A stretch of 64,000 nt of DNA from NCBI GenBank assembly GCA_964573885.1, contig CAZNLL010000001.1, forward strand, positions 33,749 through 97,748, given 5' to 3'. The notes beneath the pieces are model-generated. The model had not been told where the DNA came from, did not search any database, and was given only the letters and a program-made list of their open reading frames with translations. This document shows, one piece after another, positions 25,681-33,392 of this stretch. The DNA comes from CAZNLL01 sp964573885. Lineage in GTDB: Bacteria > Desulfobacterota > DSM-4660 > Desulfatiglandales > Desulfatiglandaceae. The translations under genes and the position numbers were made by a program. Position 1 is the stretch's first letter; each line of letters starts with the position of its first letter.

Positions 25681-26925
25681 ATGAAAAAGGGCATTATTCT
25701 TAGACTTTTGGTACCGCTTCTGGCGGTGGTCTTGTTGGTCGGGTTCTCCACATCCGCTGTGGCCAAACAGATCAAAGTGGGCGGCATCATGGATACAACG
25801 GGTGCCACTTCTGACGTGGGCAAGGACTATGCCCTGGGCATGTCAGAGGCCTTCAAGTACATCAACAACCAGGGGGGGGTGAACGGGAAAAAGATCAAAT
25901 ACACCTGGTTTGATTACGGGTACCGCATCCCCGAGGCCATCACGAAATATAAGCTCCTCAAAAGGCTGGGGTCCATCGCCATCATGGGATGGGGGACCGG
26001 CGATACAGAGGCCCTTTCCCCGACCATCAACAAGGACAAGATACCCTATGTGTCCGCGTCCTATTCGGCCCATTTGACGGACCCCAAAAAGACACCCTAT
26101 AACCTTTTTTTCTCCTCCGACTACTCAACAAACGCCAGGTCCTGCATCACGGCCTGGTTTGACAAAAAGTGGCCCAAACACCAGGATTACGGCAAGAGAA
26201 AACCAAGGTTTGCCTGTGTGTATATGTTTGCATCCCCTTACTGTAGTGCACCCATCAAGGCCGTGAAGGACCATGCCACCATGCTCGGCTTTGAGGTGGG
26301 TCCGGACCAGGACGTCTCTCTCTTTGCCCTGGACGCCAAGAGCCAGATTATGGCCTTGAAAGATTTCAAACCGGACCTGCTCTGGCACGGCAACACCACC
26401 ATGTCGGTTTCGGCCACCATCAGGGACGCCTATGCCCTGGGGCTCGGGGCGGACTGGATCATCAACAACTGGGGTTTTGATGAGAACCTGCCCCGCCTGG
26501 CCGGAGAGGCCGCTGAAGGGGTCATGGGGGCCACGCCCTGTGCCTTTTACGGACAGAACTACAAAAACATGGACATCGTGGTCGCCATGGCCAAGAAATA
26601 CAACCCCGGGGTACCGCAGGACAAGAGGCTGATCAGGACCATCCAGGCCTGGGGCGACGCCTTGATCCTCTGGGAAGCCATGAAGCGGGCCGACAAGGCG
26701 GGTGATCTGACAGGGCCCGGTATTATGAGGAAGGGCTTTGAGAGCCTCCGCAATTACGATATCGGTCTGGGGGCGGCACCCATTACCTTTCTGCCTAACG
26801 ACCATCGGCCCGCCACGGGCTGCCTGGTTCAGGAGTGGAAGAATGGCAAGTTCGTGGAAGTGGAGAGGGTCGACCTGAAAGCGCGCTGGCCGGAGAAGTG
26901 GGAAAAAGAATGGCTCGGCTGGTAG
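25681..26925 (+). CDS. ABC transporter substrate-binding protein (Peripla_BP_6 type)
   Basis: This 414-residue binding protein has a Sec signal peptide with probable cleavage after AVA near residue 28. The mature part begins KQIKVGGIMDTTGATSDVG, typical of the amino-acid and amide-binding class, with ALGMSEAFKYINNQGGVNGKKI following. It is the ligand receptor of the importer encoded at 20826-27768. It is clearly diverged from the binding protein at 1217, so the two systems probably see different ligands. The ligand is unknown. Confidence 0.9.
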   Translation: MKKGIILRLLVPLLAVVLLVGFSTSAVAKQIKVGGIMDTTGATSDVGKDYALGMSEAFKYINNQGGVNGKKIKYTWFDYGYRIPEAITKYKLLKRLGSIAIMGWGTGDTEALSPTINKDKIPYVSASYSAHLTDPKKTPYNLFFSSDYSTNARSCITAWFDKKWPKHQDYGKRKPRFACVYMFASPYCSAPIKAVKDHATMLGFEVGPDQDVSLFALDAKSQIMALKDFKPDLLWHGNTTMSVSATIRDAYALGLGADWIINNWGFDENLPRLAGEAAEGVMGATPCAFYGQNYKNMDIVVAMAKKYNPGVPQDKRLIRTIQAWGDALILWEAMKRADKAGDLTGPGIMRKGFESLRNYDIGLGAAPITFLPNDHRPATGCLVQEWKNGKFVEVERVDLKARWPEKWEKEWLGW

Positions 26926-26958
26926 CCAATACCTAACATCACCCTTGGAGGTAGGGCC

Positions 26959-27768
26959 TTGGAGGCAGTAGAGTCTATCCTAAAGATCAATAATATTGAG
27001 GTCAAGTACCATGAAGTCATCCTGGTGCGTAAGGGGGTCTCCATAGAGGTCCCCCGGGGCGGGATCGTGGCCCTCCTGGGCGCCAACGGCGCCGGGAAAA
27101 GCACGACTCTCAAATCCATCTCCGGCCTGCTCAAGGTCGAAGATGGTGAGGTGACGGATGGTGCCATCGAGTATGAGGGGCGATACATCCACCGTGAGAA
27201 GGCGGCGAATATAGCCAAGTGGGGGATCGTCCAGGTCATTGAGGGCCGACGGGTCTTTGAGCACCTCACTGTGGAGGAAAACCTGAAGGTGGGGGCCCAC
27301 CTCAGGAAGACCGGCTCCGTAAAGGACGGGTTGGAACTGGTCTATCACTATTTTCCCAGGCTTAGGGAAAAACGCAGTGAGGTGGCCGGCTTTGTCAGCG
27401 GCGGTGAACAGCAGATGACCGTGGTGGGCAGGGCCCTCATGACCGAGCCCAAGCTGGTTCTCCTCGATGAACCGTCCATGGGATTGGCCCCTATGCTTAT
27501 CCATGAGATCTTTAATATCATCACCAGGCTCAATGCTGAGGAGAGAATCTCCATCCTTTTGGTGGAGCAGAACGCCAAGCTGGCCCTGAACGTGGCACCC
27601 CATGCCTATGTCATGGAGACGGGCAGGATCGTGATGGATGACAGCTCCCAGAAATTGATCGAAAATGAGGATATTAAGGATTTCTATCTTGGTCTCACCG
27701 ACAAGGGAGGGAGAAAGAGCTTTCGTGAGGTGAAGCATTACAAAAGAAGAAAGAGGTGGTTAACCTGA
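26959..27768 (+). CDS. ABC transporter ATP-binding protein, LivF type
   Basis: This 269-residue ATPase has a Walker A GANGAGKST near residue 47, a signature VSGGEQQMTVVGRALM and a Walker B LVLLDEPSMGLAP, followed by ILLVEQNAKLAL, the LivF hallmark. The C-terminal 30 residues are a basic tail beyond the usual LivF end. The start is TTG at 26959 with a good ggaggt site 9 bases before. With the LivG-type subunit it powers the second importer. Confidence 0.92.
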   Translation: MEAVESILKINNIEVKYHEVILVRKGVSIEVPRGGIVALLGANGAGKSTTLKSISGLLKVEDGEVTDGAIEYEGRYIHREKAANIAKWGIVQVIEGRRVFEHLTVEENLKVGAHLRKTGSVKDGLELVYHYFPRLREKRSEVAGFVSGGEQQMTVVGRALMTEPKLVLLDEPSMGLAPMLIHEIFNIITRLNAEERISILLVEQNAKLALNVAPHAYVMETGRIVMDDSSQKLIENEDIKDFYLGLTDKGGRKSFREVKHYKRRKRWLT

Positions 27769-27877
27769 TCGGGGATGCGTTGGCGCACCCTTTGTTTGCC
27801 CCTCTCATGGCCGAGGCGGGCCATGGGGCCGGGAAGGAAAGGTGCCAGCCCTGTTCCCACACAAGGGAGGTTCTGTG

Positions 27878-28474
27878 ATGAATAAGAAACTGGTTTTGAT
27901 GACCGTTCTTCTTTTCGGCCTGGGTGTTATTTTCGCATCCTGTGCCGCTATAAAAACAACACCTTCAGAGGCGAATTTTAAGGACCCGAAGATTACCCTG
28001 GAGGAATTCATGGTGCCCCAGTACGACGGGTACTGGTATTTCTCCAGCAAGACCAAGCCTACCAAGGGAAAGGCGGGCAACTACGGGGCGCCGTTGCCCA
28101 TGAGTTTTCTCTTTTCCGTTGAGAATCCAAACCCTTACCCTATTACACTGGACGGCCTCAAGTTTACGGTGGCCTTTGACAAGGAATTCGATATGGTGAC
28201 GGTCAACAACCAGGATACCTATTGGATTCCCGCGGGCAAGACAGACCATGTGCGGGTCACCACCATGATTACGGCCCGTTCCGGGCTCTTAAGCCTTTTG
28301 GTGACCGGCGGCTTCAAGCTCAAGGCCAAGGGCTGGTCCCCCTGGGACGCCCTTGAGAGATGGTGGACTGGGATTCCTGAGTTTTCAGTACCTATAACCG
28401 TGAAAGAGGGGGCCTTCACCTTCACCGCCGACGGTGTGATCCGGGTGCTGCCCTTTCAGGCGACTTTTCCCTAA
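27878..28474 (+). CDS. LEA14/WHy-domain-like lipoprotein
   Basis: This 198-residue protein has a lipoprotein signal with lipobox FASC (Cys 22). The rest resembles the LEA14 or WHy fold: the SFLFSVENPNPYPITLDGLKF block is the typical NPN motif followed by alternating beta-strands. Such proteins are found as periplasmic lipoproteins near transport or stress genes; no precise role is known. The ATG at 27878 follows a gggaggttct ribosome site. A terminator directly follows the gene. Its place after the importer suggests an envelope accessory role, which is inference. Confidence 0.75.
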   Translation: MNKKLVLMTVLLFGLGVIFASCAAIKTTPSEANFKDPKITLEEFMVPQYDGYWYFSSKTKPTKGKAGNYGAPLPMSFLFSVENPNPYPITLDGLKFTVAFDKEFDMVTVNNQDTYWIPAGKTDHVRVTTMITARSGLLSLLVTGGFKLKAKGWSPWDALERWWTGIPEFSVPITVKEGAFTFTADGVIRVLPFQATFP

Positions 28475-28489
28475 ACCGTGATTGACTGA

Positions 28490-28529
28490 GCCCTTTGCCT
28501 TGGGAAAACCTGGCAAAGGGCGTTTTTTT
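28490..28529 (+). terminator. Rho-independent terminator after the LEA14-like gene
   Basis: A perfect 10-bp stem (28490-28499 with 28512-28521) is followed by seven T residues at 28523-28529. It ends the second importer operon. The T-run ends one base before an ATG and 12 bases before the likely start of the next gene, so any read-through transcript carries the hairpin in the leader of the ligase gene. Confidence 0.88.
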
Positions 28530-28541
28530 ATGAGGGACACT

Positions 28542-30062
28542 ATGGGACTTTATGACTTTACCTTCTACGATCTCATGAACCGGAATGCAGCCGCCTTTAA
28601 GGACAAGGAGGCGTGGTATGAGGTGGATGACGGCCGAACCCTGACCTTCTCTCAGTATAAGGAAAGGGCGGACCAGCTCGCCTGCGGCCTGCAGCGGGCC
28701 GGGATCAAAAAGGGAGACCGCATCGGCGTGGTGGGGAAAAACAGCCTTGAATTTTTTCTCCTCTATGGCGCGGCCGCCGGCCTGGGCGTTATCATGCTTC
28801 CCGTCAACTGGAGGCTTTCCGCCGAGGAAGTGGCCTATAACCTGAACGATTGCACCCCCAGGGTGGTATTTGCAGATGAGGGGTTTCAGGAGACCGTGGA
28901 GGGTGTAAAGGAAAAGCTGCCCTCCGTGGAGGAGTACTTCAACCTGGGGGCCAAGGGCCGCTTCGCGGATTTTGATCGTCTTCTCGGCCAGGGAACCGAT
29001 TATGATCGCGCGGATGTGTCCACAGACGACGGCTTTGTGATCATCCACACGGCCGCCGTGGCTGGCAGGCCGAGAGGGGCCTTGCTGAGTCACGGCAACG
29101 TGCTTTGCGCGGATATGCACATTGATTACCTCTGCGGCTTGGACCACCAAGACGTCCATCTCAATATCCTGCCCCTCTTCCACGTGGGGGGCCTGTTCCT
29201 GGTCACCTCGACCTTTCATGCGGGAGCGCTCAACGTCAATATGAGTAAATTTGACGCCGCCAAGGCCGTAGAGCTTATCAAGGAAAAGGGCGTAACCGTA
29301 TTGTTTGAGTTTGCCCCTATCCTTGGTTCCATTTTGGATGAGCAGGAAAAGACCGGGACGGATATCACGTCCTTGAGGGCCGCGGCCGGATTGGACGCCC
29401 CGGAGACCATTGAGAAATTCCAGCAGGTCACAGGGGGCACCTTTTACTGCCTTTACGGGCAGACGGAAACCTCCGCCATCGCCACCTTCGGTACCTACAA
29501 TGAAAAGCCGGGATCCGCCGGCAGACCTCTTCCCCTGTCAGAGGTAAGACTCGTGGATGACTATGATCGTCCCGTACCTTTGGGCGAGGTCGGGGAGATT
29601 ACCATGAAGGGGCCTATGGTCTTTAAGGGGTACTGGAATCTGCCAAAGGATAATGAATATACCTTCAGGGAGGGGTGGCACCACACAGGAGATACGGGGC
29701 GATTTGATGCGGACGGGTTCCTCTGGTATGCAGGCCGTAAGGCTGAAAAGGAACTGATTAAGCCCGGAGGCGAAAACGTCTACCCCGCAGAGGTGGAAAA
29801 GGCCATCCTGGAGCATCCTGCCATAGAAGGGGCGGTCGTCTTCGGCGTCCCCGACCCCAAATGGAAGGAGGGGATTAAGGCGGTGTGCCTCTTAAAACCC
29901 GGTCAGTCGCTCGAGGCCCAGGAACTGATTGATTTTGTGGGAGAGCAGATCGCCCGATACAAGAAGCCTCAGTACGTGGAATTTGTCACGGACTTTCCTT
30001 TTCTTGAAGACGGCTCTCCGGACAGGAACAAGATCAAGGAGATGTACGGAGGCGGGCAGTAA
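28542..30062 (+). CDS. AMP-dependent acyl-CoA synthetase with atypical P-loop
   Basis: This 506-residue ANL-family ligase begins MGLYDFTFYDLMNRNAAAF. The phosphate-binding motif, usually TSGTTGxPKG, is replaced by HTAAVAGRPRGALLSH near residues 169-184; the rest is conventional: YGQTETSAIATFG, HHTGDTGRFDADGFLWYAGR and the hinge KELIKPGGENVYPAEVE. The usual C-terminal catalytic Lys position reads DGSPDRNKIKEMYG. The ATG at 28542 has a gaggg ribosome site; the ATG at 28530 sits right on the terminator T-run and is less likely. It probably activates a carboxylic acid, but the altered P-loop leaves kinetics and substrate open. Confidence 0.88.
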   Translation: MGLYDFTFYDLMNRNAAAFKDKEAWYEVDDGRTLTFSQYKERADQLACGLQRAGIKKGDRIGVVGKNSLEFFLLYGAAAGLGVIMLPVNWRLSAEEVAYNLNDCTPRVVFADEGFQETVEGVKEKLPSVEEYFNLGAKGRFADFDRLLGQGTDYDRADVSTDDGFVIIHTAAVAGRPRGALLSHGNVLCADMHIDYLCGLDHQDVHLNILPLFHVGGLFLVTSTFHAGALNVNMSKFDAAKAVELIKEKGVTVLFEFAPILGSILDEQEKTGTDITSLRAAAGLDAPETIEKFQQVTGGTFYCLYGQTETSAIATFGTYNEKPGSAGRPLPLSEVRLVDDYDRPVPLGEVGEITMKGPMVFKGYWNLPKDNEYTFREGWHHTGDTGRFDADGFLWYAGRKAEKELIKPGGENVYPAEVEKAILEHPAIEGAVVFGVPDPKWKEGIKAVCLLKPGQSLEAQELIDFVGEQIARYKKPQYVEFVTDFPFLEDGSPDRNKIKEMYGGGQ

Positions 30063-30087
30063 AAGCTCACCAAAACCCCACTTTGAA

Positions 30088-30114
30088 AGCCCTGCTATTA
30101 GTAGGGCTTTTTTT
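30088..30114 (+). terminator. Rho-independent terminator between the CoA ligase and recO
   Basis: An 8-bp stem with one G-U pair (30088-30095 with 30101-30108), a 5-base loop and a run of T residues follow. It ends 9 bases before the recO ATG, so recO needs its own promoter or read-through. Confidence 0.8.
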
Positions 30115-30122
30115 CTTGAATC

Positions 30123-30860
30123 ATGAACGCCCGGATTTCACCTTCTATTATTATGCGCCTTCGAGACTTTGGTGAATCAGACCTCATGGTCGGTTTTTTC
30201 ACCACGGACAAAGGCCGCTTGACAGGACTGGCGAAAGGCGCCAGGAGGAGCCGCAAGCGGTTTGCAAACTGTCTGGACCTCTTTTGCCTGGTCAGCTTGG
30301 AATACGAGAAGAAAAGGGGGGACCTCTGCTTTCTCCATTCCTGCAAACTGGTTGAGCCCTTTTCCGGGGTGCGATCCGATTTCTCTTCGCTTTCCCTGGC
30401 GAGCTACTTTGTTGAACTCACGGAGCTTCTTTTTCCCCCAGGGATTTCCGGTGAGGGGATGTTTAACCTCCTAAAACAAGCCCTTTCGGGCCTCGACCAG
30501 GGTATGGGAAAGGAGGGGCTTCGCGTCCTTTTCGAGACCAAGGCCTTGTCCCTGGGTGGGTATGCCATTGATTTAGAAAAATGTGGCCGATGTGGTAGAC
30601 CCTATACCGGCCGGGGAAGGGCCGTGTTTCGGCCGGCCCAGGGGGGGATCGCCTGTCTGAGGTGCGAAAAGGAATCCAGTGTGTCACCGGGCCTGGGACC
30701 GGACAGTGTCAAGGCCTTACGCAAGATCCAGTCCGCACCCTGCAATGAGCGTTGGAACATAGAAGTAACCGGGCCGATGGTCTATGAGATCAGGGCCGTG
30801 CTGGATCTACACATGGAATATCGGCTCGGCCGCAGGTTGAAGACGACAGGCTACCTATAG
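30123..30860 (+). CDS. recO: DNA repair protein RecO
   Basis: This 245-residue protein has an N-terminal OB-fold (IIMRLRDFGESDLMVGFFT, then GRLTGLAKGARRSRKRFA) and a C-terminal zinc module with CGRCGRPY near residue 155 and CLRCE near 180, matching the four-cysteine RecO type. RecO helps RecR load RecA on SSB-coated single strands. The ATG lies only 9 bases after a terminator T-run and shows no clear Shine-Dalgarno. It converges with the thiolase gene. Confidence 0.93.
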   Translation: MNARISPSIIMRLRDFGESDLMVGFFTTDKGRLTGLAKGARRSRKRFANCLDLFCLVSLEYEKKRGDLCFLHSCKLVEPFSGVRSDFSSLSLASYFVELTELLFPPGISGEGMFNLLKQALSGLDQGMGKEGLRVLFETKALSLGGYAIDLEKCGRCGRPYTGRGRAVFRPAQGGIACLRCEKESSVSPGLGPDSVKALRKIQSAPCNERWNIEVTGPMVYEIRAVLDLHMEYRLGRRLKTTGYL

Positions 30861-30896
30861 GGGAAGTGGGAGTTGGCCGTTGCGGGCGCCGAGGCC

Positions 30897-32147
30897 TCAT
30901 CGTCTTTCCAGGGCACAGGCCATGGACACGCCGCCCCCACCACAAAGGGTGGCAAGACCCAAGGTCTTTCCCCGTTTCTTCATGGCATAGAGGAGGCTGA
31001 CCATGATACGGCACCCCGTAGCACCCACCGGATGACCGAGACCGATGCCGGAGCCGTTCACGTTGGTGATTTCCCGGTTAAGGCCCAATTCCTTTTCACA
31101 TCCCAGGTACTGGGCGGCAAAGGCCTCATTGAGTTCGATGAGCTCAAAGTCTTCAAGTTTGATATCGGGGTTTTTCCCCAGGAGGTCTTTCACCGCAGGT
31201 ACCGGGCTTAGGCCCATTACGGAAGGGTGACAGGCCCCTCTTCCTGTGGCCCGAATGGTGGCCATGGGCTCAAGGCCCAGCTCCCTGGCCCTTTCGGCGG
31301 ACATGATGACCACGGCACTGGCACCGTCATTGATACCCGAAGAGTTGCCCGCGGTCACCTTGCCTATCTTCGGCACAAAGGCCGCGGGAAGCTTGGCCAA
31401 CTGTTCCATGGTGATCCCCGGCCGGAAGTGTTCGTCTTTATCAAAAATAAGACGGGGTTTCTTCTTTTGGGGGACCTCAATGGGTACAATTTCTTCCTTG
31501 AAGTCACCGTTCTTTGTGGCCCTTTCCACATTATTGTGGCTTCGCAGTGCGATTTCGTCCATCTCCTCCCGGCTCAGGTTATGGAGTTGGGCAATGAACT
31601 CGGCCGTGTGGCCCATGATGTAAGGCTTGCCCTTAAAGAGCTCCAGGGGCATCCCTTCTTTTAACGGCCCCTCCTCAGGGTGGGGGATAAGGTGGGAACC
31701 ACAGTGGAGCCCGTGGATCAAGGCATCCACAAACACATGGTCCTGTAAACGGCACCCCCAGCGGGCTCCTTCCACGGTATAGGGCACGCCGGACATGTGC
31801 TCCACACCCCCCGCCAGGATGATTTCGGCCATGCCGGCCTGAATCATGGCCATCCCGGAAAGGACCGCCTCCATTCCGGAGATGCATACCCGGTTTATGG
31901 TGACGGCGGGAATGGTCTCGGGGATACCTGCCATGAGGGCGGAGACCCTCGCCACATTCAGGGCGTCTGTGGGCTCGAGGCAACAGCCGAAGCGGATGTC
32001 ATCGATCATATCCGCCCTGATGCCGGCCCGATTGATGGCTTCTTTCATGGTAACACTTCCAATCACCGCACCATTCAGGTCCTTCAGGCTTCCGCCGAAG
32101 GCTCCGATGGCCGTGCGACACGCAGAGACAATAACCACTTCTTTCAT
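30897..32147 (-). CDS. Thiolase family protein (acetyl-CoA acetyltransferase)
   Basis: This 416-residue thiolase cleaves or forms 3-ketoacyl-CoA. The nucleophile is Cys 88 in NRVCISGMEAV. NVNGSGIGLGHPVGATGCRI gives the catalytic His and LATLCGGGGVSMACAL the second Cys. It has the length of the degradative and biosynthetic dimeric or tetrameric thiolases. A ggagaaaac ribosome site precedes the ATG. It fits the acyl-CoA metabolism suggested by the ligases and acyl-CoA dehydrogenase nearby. Chain-length preference cannot be told. Confidence 0.93.
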   Translation of the reverse strand: MKEVVIVSACRTAIGAFGGSLKDLNGAVIGSVTMKEAINRAGIRADMIDDIRFGCCLEPTDALNVARVSALMAGIPETIPAVTINRVCISGMEAVLSGMAMIQAGMAEIILAGGVEHMSGVPYTVEGARWGCRLQDHVFVDALIHGLHCGSHLIPHPEEGPLKEGMPLELFKGKPYIMGHTAEFIAQLHNLSREEMDEIALRSHNNVERATKNGDFKEEIVPIEVPQKKKPRLIFDKDEHFRPGITMEQLAKLPAAFVPKIGKVTAGNSSGINDGASAVVIMSAERARELGLEPMATIRATGRGACHPSVMGLSPVPAVKDLLGKNPDIKLEDFELIELNEAFAAQYLGCEKELGLNREITNVNGSGIGLGHPVGATGCRIMVSLLYAMKKRGKTLGLATLCGGGGVSMACALERR

Positions 32148-32250
32148 GTTTTCTCCTTTCCACTACTGGCAGCCTTAAATGAGTTCCCGGTGAGGACTTA
32201 TCCACAGGGGGGGAAATCTTCGGGCGGTTTGAGCTGTGCCTTAAAGAGGC

Positions 32251-32276
32251 AAAACCCCACTGGTAAGCGGGGTTTT
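32251..32276. terminator. Bidirectional hairpin with A/T flanks
   Basis: AAAACCCC (32251-32258) and GGGGTTTT (32269-32276) form an 8-bp stem with a 10-base loop. On the minus strand it follows the small basic-protein gene at 32315 and would terminate it with a short T-run. Confidence 0.6.
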
Positions 32277-32314
32277 AAGACATCCTTAAAGGAGCCCTTC
32301 GACCGCCTGTTCCC

Positions 32315-32455
32315 TCAGGGGTTTGGTTCTGCGGCCAGTTCTTTTAGTCTTTCAGCATTTTTTTGGATACGTTTGAGGTCGGCTTTGAGGTTGTCCTTGT
32401 GAGGCTTCACCTTGGTGGCGCGCATTCTCTTGGTTTTCTTTCTTTTGGAGGCCAT
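32315..32455 (-). CDS. 46-residue lysine/arginine-rich hypothetical protein
   Basis: A complete short gene encodes 46 residues: MASKRKKTKRMRATKVKPHK, then a predicted helix with DLKRIQKNAERLKEL. It begins at an ATG with an aaaaggag ribosome site 7 bases away, behind a near-consensus promoter (32493-32522), and ends before a hairpin terminator, so it looks like a free-standing, well-expressed gene. It is very basic at the N-terminus and could bind nucleic acid or the ribosome, but this is only composition. I do not recognise the family by name. Confidence 0.72.
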   Translation of the reverse strand: MASKRKKTKRMRATKVKPHKDNLKADLKRIQKNAERLKELAAEPNP

Positions 32456-32492
32456 TTCAATCTCCTTTTGGCGCATTTATGCAAAATTTTTA

Positions 32493-32522
32493 TTTATAAT
32501 TGGTTTCTGGTATCTCTGTCAA
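32493..32522 (-). promoter_or_regulatory. Near-consensus sigma-70 promoter for the 46-residue gene
   Basis: On the minus strand a perfect TTGACA (32522-32517) and TATAAA (32498-32493) are separated by 18 bases. The transcript would start near 32486, about 30 bases before the ATG at 32455. Confidence 0.75.
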
Positions 32523-32543
32523 GAGATTGTCGCCTTGTGGTGC

Positions 32544-33392
32544 TTAAGGGTTGGCCGACAAGGCAGCCTTGACGTATTCAACGCCCTTTCTAAAGATCAA
32601 AATTCCCTCTCCCTCATCAGGGAGATTTTTTTCACCCTCCCGGATAAGGCCCTCTTTTCTCCTGCACCAGTCGGGATGGTTGGTGAAATGATTGAATGCC
32701 TCGGGATGGGGCATAAGGCCGAAGATCCTACCGCTGGGGTCGCATATGCCTGCGATATCTCGTAGGGACCCGTTGGGATTTTGGGGCCACCTGCCACCTG
32801 CCTCTCTTCCGTCTTGGAGGGCATACTGCATGACCACCTGGTTCGTGTGGAAAAGATGCTCAATATCCTCGGAAGAGGCGTAGAATTTGCCCTCTCCGTG
32901 CCTTACGGGCAGTTCCAGGCGGTCAAGGCCCCGGGTGAATACGCAGGGAGAGCGGGGATTGATATTCAAATGGACCCAAGTATCGATAAAATTACCGGAA
33001 TCGTTGTAGGTGATCGCTACCCGTCTCTGGCTGTATTGAGACTCAAAGGCGGGGAGGAGACCAAGGTTGACCAGGCACTGGAATCCGTTGCATATACCTA
33101 TGATCAGCCTGCGGTCCCGGATAAAACCCTGAATCTGTCCGTCCAGGTGGTGCTTGAGCTTGGAGGCCATGAGCACGCCCGCCCCATGGTCATCAGCCCA
33201 GCTAAAACCCCCTCCAAAGACCAGGATATGGTAATCCCGCAAGAGGGGACCCTGCCCTGATTTCTCGCCTTCTATCAGGGAGTTGATATGGAACCTGTGA
33301 CAGTCCGCCCCCGCCAGCCTCAGAGAGTACTCGGTCTCGTAGTCGCAGTTGAGTCCATATCCTGTCAGAACCAGGGCCTTTACCCCTGTCAT
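32544..33392 (-). CDS. purQ: Phosphoribosylformylglycinamidine synthase subunit PurQ (glutaminase)
   Basis: This 282-residue class I glutamine amidotransferase supplies ammonia to PurL in purine synthesis. The nucleophile elbow is IIGICNGFQCLVNLG and the catalytic His is in GLMPHPEAFNH. At 282 residues it is longer than the roughly 225-residue Bacillus-type PurQ and resembles the glutaminase domain of the large fused PurL. Its ATG (33392-33390) overlaps the purL stop as ATGA, which fixes the start; a longer frame to 33422 is rejected. Confidence 0.94.
   Translation of the reverse strand: MTGVKALVLTGYGLNCDYETEYSLRLAGADCHRFHINSLIEGEKSGQGPLLRDYHILVFGGGFSWADDHGAGVLMASKLKHHLDGQIQGFIRDRRLIIGICNGFQCLVNLGLLPAFESQYSQRRVAITYNDSGNFIDTWVHLNINPRSPCVFTRGLDRLELPVRHGEGKFYASSEDIEHLFHTNQVVMQYALQDGREAGGRWPQNPNGSLRDIAGICDPSGRIFGLMPHPEAFNHFTNHPDWCRRKEGLIREGEKNLPDEGEGILIFRKGVEYVKAALSANP

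Noticed and set aside
32198..32206. A perfect DnaA box, TTATCCACA, upstream of the thiolase gene.
   Set aside because: A single box without a cluster or AT-rich unwinding region is expected by chance; no origin features are nearby.
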